From an uncultured Aquimarina sp. (GTDB lineage Bacteria; Bacteroidota; Bacteroidia; Flavobacteriales; Flavobacteriaceae): a DNA stretch of 64,000 bases. The position numbers and the translations under genes were made by a program. The stretch lies in contig CANLYR010000023.1 in NCBI GenBank assembly GCA_947495425.1, forward strand, positions 1 to 64,000. The letters are read 5' to 3'. The notes below the pieces were generated by a model, which saw only the letters and a program-made list of their open reading frames with translations, searched no databases and had not been told where the DNA came from. This document shows, piece by piece, positions 8,011 through 17,717 of this stretch. Positions within the stretch are counted from its first letter, which is position 1. Every line of letters starts with the position of its first letter.

Positions 8011-9936
8011 TTATTGCAAACCAGTAGCCCAAACAAAAGAAGAAGCCTCAGTTGTTGAACTTGAATATACAGTAGCTTCATTAGCATTGGCACCATCGGC
8101 TTGTACGTTGGAAACAGCACCGTTATCTACAAAGTCGAATTGATTATCAAACCCGGTTAATGTAAGTCCGTTAATCGTAGCACCTGAATTAACTTTAAGT
8201 TGGATTCCAGTTCCACCCATAGTTGATACCGCAGTAAAATTATTTAGCGTAGGGTTATTATTAACACCATCAGCTTCAATTGCAGTAGAGAAATTATTTA
8301 TTGTTATATTAACAAACGCATTGGTAAGTGTTCCATTCCATCCTTCAGTCCAATCTACGGCATCATCTTCTAGATTTTCAGCATAAAAATTAGTTACGGA
8401 AACAGTACCTCCAAAGAACTCAACACCATCATCAGAACCTTCTATTACAGCAACGTTTGTAATCGTTGTTCCACTACCAACTGCATAAAGTGTTAGACCA
8501 TTAAATTGCGAATCAGCATTGATTTGTGCTCCAGTATTTCTTAAGACTAGGTAGTTTATGGTACCAGAATTGTCGTCATTAGTAGTACCTCCATAAATAA
8601 GTCCACCTACTTCTGCGATAGCATCTACACCTTCAGTAGTTGTAGCGTCACCACAAATAAGCAATCCACCCCAGGCTTGGCCATCGTTTGACTCCATAAT
8701 CACTGGATTATCTATTGTTCCTTCAATAACGATATCAGCTCCTTTTAGTACTGCTAAATAGTTTGCTGTACCAGATTCTGAAACAATTTTAGTACCTGCA
8801 GGAATAGTCAACGTAGCACCATTACTTACTAAAACCGGACCGCTAATTGTATATTCAACAGATGCGTTTAATGTAAGATCACTTGTAATATTCGCAGCAA
8901 GCTCAGTTTCTGAATTTTCTAGTGCGTTTGTTACCCAAGCAAAAAGACTTGCGTTTGTTGGAGAGCTTTGGAAAACAGCATCATCAGCAAGATCTGCATC
9001 AGCACCATCAATTTGTAAGTTTGAAGCTGGCGTCGCGTCTCTTAAATCAAAAGAAAGCTCAAATCCGGTTAATGTTAAACCGTTGATAGTCATTCCAGAG
9101 CTATTTTTTGCTTGTATTGCCGTACCTCCTGAAGATGATATTGCAGTTAGATTATTAATAGTTGGGTTTCTGTTCTCTAAATCTGACTCGATAATAGTAG
9201 AGAATTGATCTAGAGTGTTAGAAACATAAACTGTTGAAATAGTTCCGTTCCAACCTTGTGTCCAGTCTATATTATCATCTTGGTTATTTTCAAGATAAAG
9301 GTTAGATACCGAAACCGTTCCTCCAAAAAACTCAATACCATCATCTTCACCGTTAATAATTGCTACATGATCAATTGTAGTACCTGAACCTACTGCATAT
9401 AATGTTAATCCATTAAATTGTGCATCAGTCGTAATTTGTGCACCTGAATCTTGAATGATTAAATAATCAATATTACCAGAACTATCTGTATCATTAGTAC
9501 CTCCATAAACAAGACCACCGACTTCTGCTATCGCATCTGTACCTTCTGTTGTAAAAGCATCTCCACAAATTAATAATCCACCCCAAGCACCTGCTTGTCC
9601 ATTTGAGCGCATAATTACTGGGCTTCCTGCAGTTCCTTGAATATCGATATCAGCTCCTTTTAATACTGCCAAATAATTTTCGGTACCAGGATCAGAAACA
9701 ATTACGGTACCAGCAGGAATAGTTAGTGTTACTCCAGATGCAACAGTTACTGGTCCGGTAATTCTGTATTCGAGATTTGCATCTAAAGTAAGATTTGCAT
9801 TAATAAGACCATTTAAAATGGTAGCATCAGAACCTCCTCCACCATTGCCAGGAGTATCATCATCATCACTACAAGACACAAAAAACAGCCCTGTAATCAT
9901 CAAAAGACTTAATAATTTACTTAACGTTTTCATCAT
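8011..9936 (-). CDS. Surface lipoprotein with duplicated beta-helix domain, receptor partner
   Basis: 641 residues. Signal peptide with lipobox (LFFVSC) and, after the Cys, SDDDDTPGNGGGG, an acidic tract of the kind that sends Bacteroidetes lipoproteins to the cell surface. The rest is two copies of a ~300-residue domain (about 40-335 and 340-641). Paired segments include LTIPAGTVIVS / LTIPAGTKIVS, NYLAVLKGADI in both, AWGGLLICGDA in both, GLTLYAVGSGTTI in both and DDG(I/V)EFFGGTVSV in both. The parallel repeats resemble a right-handed beta-helix. The gene follows the receptor gene by 19 bases and must be cotranscribed with it, so I infer that it captures the receptor's ligand in place of SusD. 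No enzyme motif is seen. The location inside a Pho-type region suggests a phosphorus compound as ligand. Confidence 0.75.
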   Translation of the reverse strand: MMKTLSKLLSLLMITGLFFVSCSDDDDTPGNGGGGSDATILNGLINANLTLDANLEYRITGPVTVASGVTLTIPAGTVIVSDPGTENYLAVLKGADIDIQGTAGSPVIMRSNGQAGAWGGLLICGDAFTTEGTDAIAEVGGLVYGGTNDTDSSGNIDYLIIQDSGAQITTDAQFNGLTLYAVGSGTTIDHVAIINGEDDGIEFFGGTVSVSNLYLENNQDDNIDWTQGWNGTISTVYVSNTLDQFSTIIESDLENRNPTINNLTAISSSGGTAIQAKNSSGMTINGLTLTGFELSFDLRDATPASNLQIDGADADLADDAVFQSSPTNASLFAWVTNALENSETELAANITSDLTLNASVEYTISGPVLVSNGATLTIPAGTKIVSESGTANYLAVLKGADIVIEGTIDNPVIMESNDGQAWGGLLICGDATTTEGVDAIAEVGGLIYGGTTNDDNSGTINYLVLRNTGAQINADSQFNGLTLYAVGSGTTITNVAVIEGSDDGVEFFGGTVSVTNFYAENLEDDAVDWTEGWNGTLTNAFVNITINNFSTAIEADGVNNNPTLNNFTAVSTMGGTGIQLKVNSGATINGLTLTGFDNQFDFVDNGAVSNVQADGANANEATVYSSSTTEASSFVWATGLQ

Positions 9937-9955
9937 TGTTTAATTTATTTAAAGT

Positions 9956-12808
9956 TTAAAATTTATAATTTAGAGTTAAAGATGTTTCTACACCTGTAGA
10001 ATAGGATAATACAGTACTATCAAATTGGTTTCCGCTAACCACTTCTTGTATGAATTGTGTTCGTTCTATTGTTGGATTTAGTAAGTTTTTAGCAGTAAGC
10101 CCTATACTCCAGTTATTATTGATTTGTTTATTCAGGATTAAATCTAACGTAACGAAACCTTTTTCCACAATTTCACCATTAAAGAAAACGTCTGGTTGTT
10201 GTTGATTTCTGGGTGCTCCCAAGGCAAAAATTCGGTCTGACGCATAATTACCTGTGAGAGTAACTTCATAAGGATGTTTATCACCAGAATTAAAAGTTAG
10301 TGATAAGTTTGTGATCCAGTCAGATGCTCCTTCTAATCCAATTTCGGTTTTATCACCATATTTAAAGGTTTGTTCAAGAGTTCCATCAGGTCTAAAAACA
10401 TCTCTTAGATCTTGTTCGTGGTCTATGTAGGAGATATTTCCTGCTAATCTTAAGTTTGGAAAAGACTCCCGCTTCTTTATAATATATATTCTACCCTCAA
10501 TTTCGAACCCAAGAATGCGAGCCCTGTCACCTGTATTGAAATATGAGAATACATCTTCTCCACCTCTTTGAAGACCTCTGTTGATAGGATCATTAATTCT
10601 CTTGTAAAAAGTACTAAAAGATAACAACTCATCACTTTGCGGAAAAAATTCGAACTTGAAATCTATATTAAAATTTTCAGATCTTTCTATATCTGGATTT
10701 CCTTGAAATACCTGACCTACTTGGGATACATATTGAAAAGGAGCAATTTCTTTAAATTCTGGCAAGGTTTGACTTAAACTACCAGAAAGTCGTAATGCTA
10801 ATCTTTCACTTAACTCATATTTTAGGTTAATATAGGGGTACAGGTTATCATAATCTTTATTAGACGAACCTATTCTAGCTTGACCGGTTTCACGATTAAC
10901 AAAATTTCCAACATCAAAATTAACATCAATTTCGTCTTTTTGGTAACGAAGACCTAATTGAGCAGTAAACTTATCAAATTTTCCAGTAAAATCTGCGTAT
11001 CCGGCATAAGAGAAAAGTTCTGCATCATAAGTATCTAAAGGTTGGATATTGAGTTGTAATAATCCATTATCAAAATTTTCTTGTGTAAAGATATCACCAA
11101 TTGCGTCTATAGATTCTGGATTGATAGTTGTACTGTTTCCTTCTTCTATACCAAAGAATTGAGATGAAAAATCTCTTGCTTTATTTCGGAAATCTCCACC
11201 TATATTCATGCTAAATATATCCTCGCCTTCATCGTTTTGCTTCATAATTAATTTGTCATTTATACGAGCATTAAATTCTTCATCTGTAATTTCTTGTACT
11301 GATTTTCTTTGTTGAAAACCACCGGTAAATCCCAGCTCGATAACACCTTCTTCATTTTCTGGAGTTTGTGGTCTGTCGTTAAGAATGTTTACTTCGTTGC
11401 GGATTCTATTAGGTTCGTTTGCTACTAAGTAATTGAATCCTGCAGCCCAGTCTAATATGTTTTTTTCGGATACATTATGTTCTCCAAGGAATTGTGTTGC
11501 TGATAATAAAGTGTTCTTTATATTTTGATCTCTTATAAATTGCGACCCTTCTTCAATATTATCTAATTCTTCGAATATTTCTGTCGTACCCTCTCGACCA
11601 GCCTCTAGAACTTCCTCAGAGACTTTGTTAATAATAAAAGTGTTGAATGATACGTTGTTATTATCATTGATCTTATATTGGCTATGTAACATTGCTGTGG
11701 TGTTAACCGTTCTAAGCCAACGCCTTAAATCGTCTTCAGGAACAAAATCGCGTAGATTCCCTTGATCATACTCTCTAAAAACACCGTCTCTATATTCATT
11801 ATCAACAGACTGACCTCCACTAAAATAAAGTTTAAGTTTTCTGTCTTCCCCTAGTATTCCTCCAATATTAAAACCAAATCCATAATTAAGAGGAGTTGAA
11901 ATTTCTACTGGATTCCATGATTGCTGTGTTAAAGCATTCACAAGATTTCCAGATTCAAAAGCACGACTATAAATCCCTAGTGAAATATCATTATTAGTGG
12001 CGGTAGTCTTAAAACTGCTAAAAATATCACTATCACTTACATTAGAGTTTACGCCACTAGAAATACTTGAAGCAATATCTCTTCTTTTGGTAACTTCTTT
12101 TGAGGTAATATCAATATTTCCAGAAGCTAAATCAGCCGAGTTAGTTGGAGAAAACGTTTTACTTATCGAAACATTTCCTATAAATCTTGATGGGAACAGC
12201 TCTAAATCAATATTTTTCTTATCAATATTGTCTGATGGTATTGGTAATCCATTAAGAGTCGTACTCAAATAGCGATCTCCTAAACCTCGCACGTAAATCT
12301 CACCAGATCCATCAGTCTTAGAAACACCAGATATTTTTGTTGTGGCTCCAGAAGCATTTGAAACACCAAGTCTTGCAAGTTGTTCTGCACCTATACTTTC
12401 TTTGATTTGTATGGCATCTTTCTGCTCCAGCAATAACGCCTCTTCTCGTTCTCTATTGGTGACTACTTTAATCACTACTTCTTCTAAAGCAGCTGCAGTA
12501 GCGCCCATGGTGGCATCGATTACGATGACCCTATCTGGTTCAACCGTGACATCGGGGATCTCTACAGTTTGGTATCCGGTAAAACTAAACTCTAAAGTGT
12601 ATATTCCTATAGGTACTTCTTTGATTTCGTATAATCCGTCAAAATCTGTAGAAGATCCTTTGGTAGTTCCTTTTACGATAACATTAGCAAAAGGTAAAGG
12701 TTGATTATTTGACTCTTTATCTAATAATTTCCCGGCAATTATACCGGTTTCTTGTGCAAAAATAGCCCCTGCAAAAAGTAGTGCTACTGCTGTAAAAACG
12801 TTTCTCAT
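9956..12808 (-). CDS. TonB-dependent receptor 1 of the Pho region
   Basis: 950 residues: signal peptide (1-19, ending FAQ), a carboxypeptidase-like regulatory beta-sandwich at about 22-105 (GKLLDKESNNQPLPFANVIVKG, FDGLYEI, YTLEFSFTGY), a plug at about 130-245 (KISGVSKTDGSGEIYVRGLGDRY, then PSDNIDKKNIDLELFP), and an outer-membrane barrel ending in aromatic YKF. It imports a bulky or scarce ligand across the outer membrane using TonB energy. It lacks the hallmarks of SusC, and its downstream partner is a beta-helix lipoprotein rather than SusD. It shares strong similarity with the receptor at 14482-17337 in the plug. A phased 11-base repeat promoter lies just upstream, which suggests control by PhoB. 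Confidence 0.9.
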   Translation of the reverse strand: MRNVFTAVALLFAGAIFAQETGIIAGKLLDKESNNQPLPFANVIVKGTTKGSSTDFDGLYEIKEVPIGIYTLEFSFTGYQTVEIPDVTVEPDRVIVIDATMGATAAALEEVVIKVVTNREREEALLLEQKDAIQIKESIGAEQLARLGVSNASGATTKISGVSKTDGSGEIYVRGLGDRYLSTTLNGLPIPSDNIDKKNIDLELFPSRFIGNVSISKTFSPTNSADLASGNIDITSKEVTKRRDIASSISSGVNSNVSDSDIFSSFKTTATNNDISLGIYSRAFESGNLVNALTQQSWNPVEISTPLNYGFGFNIGGILGEDRKLKLYFSGGQSVDNEYRDGVFREYDQGNLRDFVPEDDLRRWLRTVNTTAMLHSQYKINDNNNVSFNTFIINKVSEEVLEAGREGTTEIFEELDNIEEGSQFIRDQNIKNTLLSATQFLGEHNVSEKNILDWAAGFNYLVANEPNRIRNEVNILNDRPQTPENEEGVIELGFTGGFQQRKSVQEITDEEFNARINDKLIMKQNDEGEDIFSMNIGGDFRNKARDFSSQFFGIEEGNSTTINPESIDAIGDIFTQENFDNGLLQLNIQPLDTYDAELFSYAGYADFTGKFDKFTAQLGLRYQKDEIDVNFDVGNFVNRETGQARIGSSNKDYDNLYPYINLKYELSERLALRLSGSLSQTLPEFKEIAPFQYVSQVGQVFQGNPDIERSENFNIDFKFEFFPQSDELLSFSTFYKRINDPINRGLQRGGEDVFSYFNTGDRARILGFEIEGRIYIIKKRESFPNLRLAGNISYIDHEQDLRDVFRPDGTLEQTFKYGDKTEIGLEGASDWITNLSLTFNSGDKHPYEVTLTGNYASDRIFALGAPRNQQQPDVFFNGEIVEKGFVTLDLILNKQINNNWSIGLTAKNLLNPTIERTQFIQEVVSGNQFDSTVLSYSTGVETSLTLNYKF

Positions 12809-12830
12809 CGTATGTTTTCAAAATCTGATA

Positions 12831-12886
12831 CAAATAAATACGGTTTTACAGTAAAGAGGTTTACCCTATTATTAACCTTAGTTTAA
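12831..12886 (-). promoter_or_regulatory. Candidate Pho box and promoter of receptor 1
   Basis: Read leftward: TTAAACTAAGG, TTAATAATAGG and GTAAACCTCTT, three 11-base units in tandem (12854-12886). The -7 element TATTTATTTG is at 12831-12840; its last G is the 33rd base counted from the TAA of the third unit. The start codon is about 22 bases further. Tandem 11-base repeats with this phasing are how PhoB binds; assignment is inference. The remaining sequence, 12887-13221, shows nothing I can name. Confidence 0.6.
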
Positions 12887-13221
12887 GCGATTGTGATGTA
12901 GGAAAAGCAGATGGAAAGTAAGAATTGTATGTCGCTATGCGATAGATAAAGTTTAAATTTTAAGTCATGTTGTAGCGTGTAACCGTGGAAATAATGAGAT
13001 AGTATATAAGTAAGGAATATTTATTTTATAGTGTAAAGGAGGAAAAAACAGTAATTGTTTGTTCTTGTAAGGTATTAGAGAATTGTTACTTGAGTGTTAA
13101 AAGAAGTATTCTCTTTAAATTCTTGTTAATAATGCCGTAAAGTTGAAGATGGAGTTGTGAGCTTTTTGTGTTATTTTTTTTAATTTGATTTTAAGAAATT
13201 ATAAATTTTAGTTGTAATAAA

Positions 13222-13261
13222 AAATACCAAAGCCTGACGTAAAAGTCAGGCTTTGGTATTT
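13222..13261 (-). terminator. Terminator of the receptor 2 / lipoprotein operon
   Basis: A 17-base perfect stem AAATACCAAAGCCTGAC / GTCAGGCTTTGGTATTT with loop GTAAAA; leftward it runs into TATTTTTTATT. It stands 15 bases past the stop of the leftward lipoprotein gene at 13277. Confidence 0.93.
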
Positions 13262-13276
13262 CAAGAATATATTTTA

Positions 13277-14440
13277 TTAGTTACGAGTCCATCCAGAGTT
13301 CCATGAGTTATAATCTGCACCCACGCCATTACCTAAACCAGTTATTATATCGGTTTCTCCAAAGGTGGCTCCAGTATCGTTTTTAAGATTAAGTGTGATA
13401 TCATCAAAAGTAATATCAGTAACAGAAGTTTCGCCAGCTAAAACTCCGTTTCCAGTCTCAGTATCATCGAGATCAAAACCTTCTGCAAATCCTTGTATAG
13501 AAACATTAGTAAATACAGCTCTTGTTCCGGCACGTAGTCGGATCGCTTCATTCTCATTAGAAGATCCAATACCATTAATCGTAAGGTTTGTTATTGTAGG
13601 AGCAGACCAAAATACAGGATTAGAGTTGTTTCCTATATCGGTATTAAAACCATCACCTTCTATTCCTTTATCATGAGATTGTCTATGTTCGATGTATACA
13701 TTTTCTAATGATCCAGTAAATCCTTCTGTCCAATCTACAGAATCATCCTGTGCTCCAATTACTGATATAAATGAAGCATTAACAGTTCCTCCAAAGAACT
13801 CTACTCCATCATCTGCTCCTTCAAAAGCTTGTATATACTCGATGGTAGTTCCGTTTCCTACCGCATAAAAAGAGAATCCATTATTTTCTGAGGCTGCATC
13901 TGCCGCTCCTCCAGAATACTCAATACGAACATACCTAAGGATACCCGAGTTATCATTAGCTACACTACCACCATAAGGTAAACCTCCAATTTCAGAAGTA
14001 GAAGTAGCATCACCTCCTACAACTGAGTTAATAGGTGCTCTACCCAAAATAATCAAACCACCCCAGTCTCCAGCATTAGGAGTTGTAGTAGCAGATGTAA
14101 ATACAATAGGATTTGACGAAGTTCCTTCGGCATTGATAATTCCTCCTTGTAAAATTGCAATATACACGTCAGATCCAGTAACAGCTCTTACAACTACACC
14201 TGGCTCTACCGTAAGAGTGAAGCCTTCGGGCACAATTAAAGCACTATTAAGTGAGTACTCAGTTCCTGTTACAAGAGTAAGATCTTCTGTTAGGGTACCT
14301 CCTATCACTAAATCTGAAGGGTCTACATTTGGACTACCTTCTCCAAGATTAATATTAATATCCGCAGTATCATCATTTGCACATCCTATAAAAAGTATGG
14401 AAATGGCAAATGTTTTTAAAAGAAATATAGTTGCTTTCAT
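13277..14440 (-). CDS. Surface beta-helix lipoprotein, partner of receptor 2
   Basis: 387 residues. Signal peptide and lipobox (LFIGC), then ANDDTADI, an acidic start typical of surface lipoproteins. One copy of the domain seen twice in the protein at 8011-9936: LTVEPGVVVRA, YIAILQGGII, GDWGGLIILGRAP, NNGFSFYAVGNGTTIEYI, EGADDGVEFFGGTVNA and DSVDWTEGFTGSL. The alternating hydrophobic strands suggest a right-handed beta-helix. It follows the receptor gene by 41 bases and ends with a strong terminator, so the pair is one transcript. Ligand binding for the receptor is inferred from the pairing. I see no catalytic motif. Confidence 0.75.
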   Translation of the reverse strand: MKATIFLLKTFAISILFIGCANDDTADININLGEGSPNVDPSDLVIGGTLTEDLTLVTGTEYSLNSALIVPEGFTLTVEPGVVVRAVTGSDVYIAILQGGIINAEGTSSNPIVFTSATTTPNAGDWGGLIILGRAPINSVVGGDATSTSEIGGLPYGGSVANDNSGILRYVRIEYSGGAADAASENNGFSFYAVGNGTTIEYIQAFEGADDGVEFFGGTVNASFISVIGAQDDSVDWTEGFTGSLENVYIEHRQSHDKGIEGDGFNTDIGNNSNPVFWSAPTITNLTINGIGSSNENEAIRLRAGTRAVFTNVSIQGFAEGFDLDDTETGNGVLAGETSVTDITFDDITLNLKNDTGATFGETDIITGLGNGVGADYNSWNSGWTRN

Positions 14441-14481
14441 GTGTTTAAGTATTTAATGAATTTTGTTCGTTCTTAATTGTA

Positions 14482-17337
14482 TTAAAATGTGTATTTAAAT
14501 TGTAATCCGATATTTATACCTCTTTTATAGCTAGAGAGCGCAAACTCATCTATTGGATTAATTTCATTATTTGCATCTCTAGTAAATGGGATATTGAAAG
14601 TAGTCAGTACATCTTCTGATATGGTAGCATTTTCTCTTACTCTTTCAATAGTCGGGTTTAGCATGTTTTTAACGCTTAGATTGATTTCAAAATGCTCGTG
14701 TACTTTATTTTTCCATACAAAATCAAGTGTTGGCACTCCTTTTTCTACAATATTTCCTAATTGTCCAGCGCCTAACGCATCTATTCTGTCAGAAAAATAT
14801 GAGAATACAAGGTTTGCTACAGGTTTATATTCTCCAAAAGTTGGCGTAAAGCTTACATCAGCATTTACCAACAATGGTGATGCACCTTGTAATTCGTCAG
14901 AATCTCTATTAAAGTTTGTGTTAAAGGTTCCGGAAACAGTCTTTAAATCTTGTTTTGTAGCGGTATAAGTAACGTTTAGACCTGCAGAAAGAAGACTTTC
15001 ATCTTCTGCATTTAATAGAAGTGCTTTACGTGCTTCTAGCTCAATACCAAACACTTCTGCTTTCTCACCTGTTCTAAAGAAACGCTGTGTTCCTGTAGCA
15101 TCATTTGCAGATACTAGGTTTACGGGATCATTAATTTGTTTTGCAAAAGCAGCAATAGAAAATACCTGACCTTTTTTAAAGAACCATTCGTATTTTAAAT
15201 CTAAATTGATGATAGAAGAGAATGCTGGATCGTTTAACAAGTCTGGATTACCTCCTATACGATCAGTTACATTTTCATAAACAAAAGGTGCAACTTCTTT
15301 AAATTCTGGATTAGAAACGGTTCTACTGGCAGAAAACCGTAAGTTTTGATCCTCGCCAAGTGCATATTTCACATTCAAACTAGGTAAGAAGAAAATTTCA
15401 GTCGCTTCATTACGTCCGGGATTGTTAAAAGCAAGGTTGATCACGTCATATTCAATACTTTGATTAAAAGATTCTACACGTAATCCAGGTACTAGAGTCC
15501 ATTTTTCTCCGATTTTATAAATAGCATTGGCATATGCGGCATGTATATCAAGCTCTCCAGTATAGGTGTTTTCGGAAAGTCCAGGAAGATTTGTGTCTCC
15601 TAATCCATTAGTTGGATCTAGGGCATTAATAACTACTGTATTATATACTACACCTAGATTATCAATATTAAAAATATTGTTCAAGTTGTTGATATCAGTA
15701 ACTTCTGTTCTGGGCGCAATGATACTTAATCCAAAACGTTGATTATCAAAGTCACGTTGCTTAATACGTCCATTATACCCAAAATTAAATAAAAGATTTT
15801 CTGAGCTCTCATATGCTAGATTTATTCTACCATTCCATTCTTCATCTTCTATATCTTGAAAATAACGTTGATTATCAAAATCTACATTACGAAAAAGTAC
15901 AGGGTTTGTATTTGTATCATTATCCAGGGCAAGGTCAAATTGTTCTAGTGCAATACGCTTTCTGTCTGGTTGGCGAGCAAGAACATTGTTAAGCCCAATC
16001 CCATAATCTACCTTTATTTTGTCATTAATTTTGCTAGTACCAGATAGTTGGTTAACAAAGATCATATCTTGCTCGAATTGCACATTTTGAGTAAAAAATC
16101 CAAAGTCATCTATATCGGCAATCGTGTTTCTATTAAAACCATTCCCATCTATTCCAAAACGGCCTACTTCATCTTTAGCGTCATTAATAAATAAAGAAGT
16201 AAATTTTATTTTATGATTTGCATTAATGCGATATACAATGTTTGCCATTGCCGTTGTCGTACGATTGTATTCAAAGATTTCTGAATCTCTAAATATTTGA
16301 TTCTCTGCTGCAGTTACATTCGCTGCCTGACCTCTTTTATATTCGTAGTTACTTCCAAAAGAAGCAGTTGCAAACATATTTAATTTTGATTCTTTACCTA
16401 TTTCCCAAGATTTACCCCCGGCAATAGATCCAGAAAGACCTACAGGACCTTCTGATGAAACAGGATCTACACCATGAGATAAGATGACAGCAAATGGGTT
16501 ATTACGATATCTGTTGTAAAAACCGAACAATCCAGTTCCTTCACTTTTTATAAACTTTTTTCCAATAGAAGCTGTGTTTATATTGTTTCCAAGATCTGCA
16601 TCAATAAATGCATCTCCGCTATGTTCTTTTGCCTTGATATCTACATTACCTGCCGCAAAATCTCCATAAAAATTAGCCGCATAGGTTTTGCTTACACCGA
16701 TGTTTTGAATAACATCAGAAGAGAAAAGGCTAAGATCTATGTTTTTCTTATCAACATTATTTGCAGGAAGTGCTAAGCCATTAAAAGTGGTATTTAAGTA
16801 TCTATCCCCAAGACCTCGTACATAAACATTGCCTCCGCCTTCTTGTTTCGAGATTCCTGATATTTTTGTAACTGCTGCTGCTGCATTACTTACTGCCTTG
16901 TTCGAAAGCTCTTGAGCCCCAATGCTTTGTTTTTGTACTACTGCATTTTGTTGCTCTAAAAGCAATGCCTGAACACTTTCTTTTTTGGTACTTGTTCCTT
17001 TTATAATCACTTCTTCTAATGCGGCAGCACTTGCTCCTATAGCAGCATTTATTGTAACCGTTTGACCAGCAGTAATTATGACTTCTTTATCTAATGTTTC
17101 GTATCCAATAAAACTAAATTCTAGTGTATATGTACCGGGCTCTAGATTATCTATCGTATACAAACCATCAAAGTCTGTAGTGGTTCCTTTGCTTGTTCCT
17201 TTGATTAAAACATTAGCAAAAGGTAGCGGTTGATTGTTAGCTTCTTTATCAGACAATGTTCCGGTAATCGAACCGGTTTCTTGCGCAAAGAGTATTCCTA
17301 CAAAAAATAACGCAAGTAAGGTGGCAATTTTTTTCAT
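14482..17337 (-). CDS. TonB-dependent receptor 2 of the Pho region
   Basis: 951 residues with the same architecture as receptor 1: signal peptide (ending LFAQ), regulatory beta-sandwich at about 22-105 (TLSDKEANNQPLPFANVLIKG, FDGLYTI, YTLEFSFIGY), plug (KISGISKQEGGGNVYVRGLGDRY, PANNVDKKNIDLSLF) and a barrel ending LQFKYTF. The barrels differ much more than the N-terminal parts, so the two receptors probably take different ligands or are an old duplication. Cotranscribed with the beta-helix lipoprotein at 13277. The upstream promoter has two clear 11-base repeats. An imported phosphorus compound is the natural guess from context; no sequence feature names the ligand. Confidence 0.9.
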   Translation of the reverse strand: MKKIATLLALFFVGILFAQETGSITGTLSDKEANNQPLPFANVLIKGTSKGTTTDFDGLYTIDNLEPGTYTLEFSFIGYETLDKEVIITAGQTVTINAAIGASAAALEEVIIKGTSTKKESVQALLLEQQNAVVQKQSIGAQELSNKAVSNAAAAVTKISGISKQEGGGNVYVRGLGDRYLNTTFNGLALPANNVDKKNIDLSLFSSDVIQNIGVSKTYAANFYGDFAAGNVDIKAKEHSGDAFIDADLGNNINTASIGKKFIKSEGTGLFGFYNRYRNNPFAVILSHGVDPVSSEGPVGLSGSIAGGKSWEIGKESKLNMFATASFGSNYEYKRGQAANVTAAENQIFRDSEIFEYNRTTTAMANIVYRINANHKIKFTSLFINDAKDEVGRFGIDGNGFNRNTIADIDDFGFFTQNVQFEQDMIFVNQLSGTSKINDKIKVDYGIGLNNVLARQPDRKRIALEQFDLALDNDTNTNPVLFRNVDFDNQRYFQDIEDEEWNGRINLAYESSENLLFNFGYNGRIKQRDFDNQRFGLSIIAPRTEVTDINNLNNIFNIDNLGVVYNTVVINALDPTNGLGDTNLPGLSENTYTGELDIHAAYANAIYKIGEKWTLVPGLRVESFNQSIEYDVINLAFNNPGRNEATEIFFLPSLNVKYALGEDQNLRFSASRTVSNPEFKEVAPFVYENVTDRIGGNPDLLNDPAFSSIINLDLKYEWFFKKGQVFSIAAFAKQINDPVNLVSANDATGTQRFFRTGEKAEVFGIELEARKALLLNAEDESLLSAGLNVTYTATKQDLKTVSGTFNTNFNRDSDELQGASPLLVNADVSFTPTFGEYKPVANLVFSYFSDRIDALGAGQLGNIVEKGVPTLDFVWKNKVHEHFEINLSVKNMLNPTIERVRENATISEDVLTTFNIPFTRDANNEINPIDEFALSSYKRGINIGLQFKYTF

Positions 17338-17360
17338 TTAATTGTTCTCAAATTCGGGGG

Positions 17361-17393
17361 CAAAGAACGGAGCATTGTGTTAACTATGTGTTA
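17361..17393 (-). promoter_or_regulatory. Candidate Pho box and promoter of receptor 2
   Basis: Read leftward: TAACACATAGT then TAACACAATGC, adjacent 11-base repeats (17372-17393), and GTTCTTTG at 17361-17368. The G of TTTG is the 22nd base from the start of the second unit, the same spacing and the same GTTCTTTGC as in front of the porin gene at 19074. A weaker third unit, TAATTTTTGAA, precedes. Bases 17394-17664 show nothing else I can name. Confidence 0.65.
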
Positions 17394-17670
17394 TTCAAAA
17401 ATTAATTATGTATGATTATAATGTTAGGTAATTGTTATCAATCTGTATTTGTAGAATGTTCTCTCAACATTAATAAGCTGTTAAGGAAGATCTTAAGTTG
17501 TTCATGATAAGTGAATAATGATTATTAGTAGCTTTTATAAAGATTGATCTTCTTTTGTTAAGTAAATATTAGTAAGCTTATCATTGTAAAATAAATATTA
17601 AAGAGTTTTAGAGAGTAAAAATCAAATTAAAGAAGGAGAGTAGTCCTTTTTTGAAGATTTCAAGCAAAAA

Positions 17671-17698
17671 AAAACGCTTCAGTTTTCTGAAGCGTTTT
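17671..17698 (-). terminator. Terminator of the MORN-repeat gene
   Basis: Perfect stem AAAACGCTTCAG / CTGAAGCGTTTT with loop TTTT, followed leftward by a run of T. It is 20 bases past the stop of the gene at 17718. Confidence 0.9.
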
Positions 17699-17717
17699 TG
17701 TATTTATGTTATACTTC

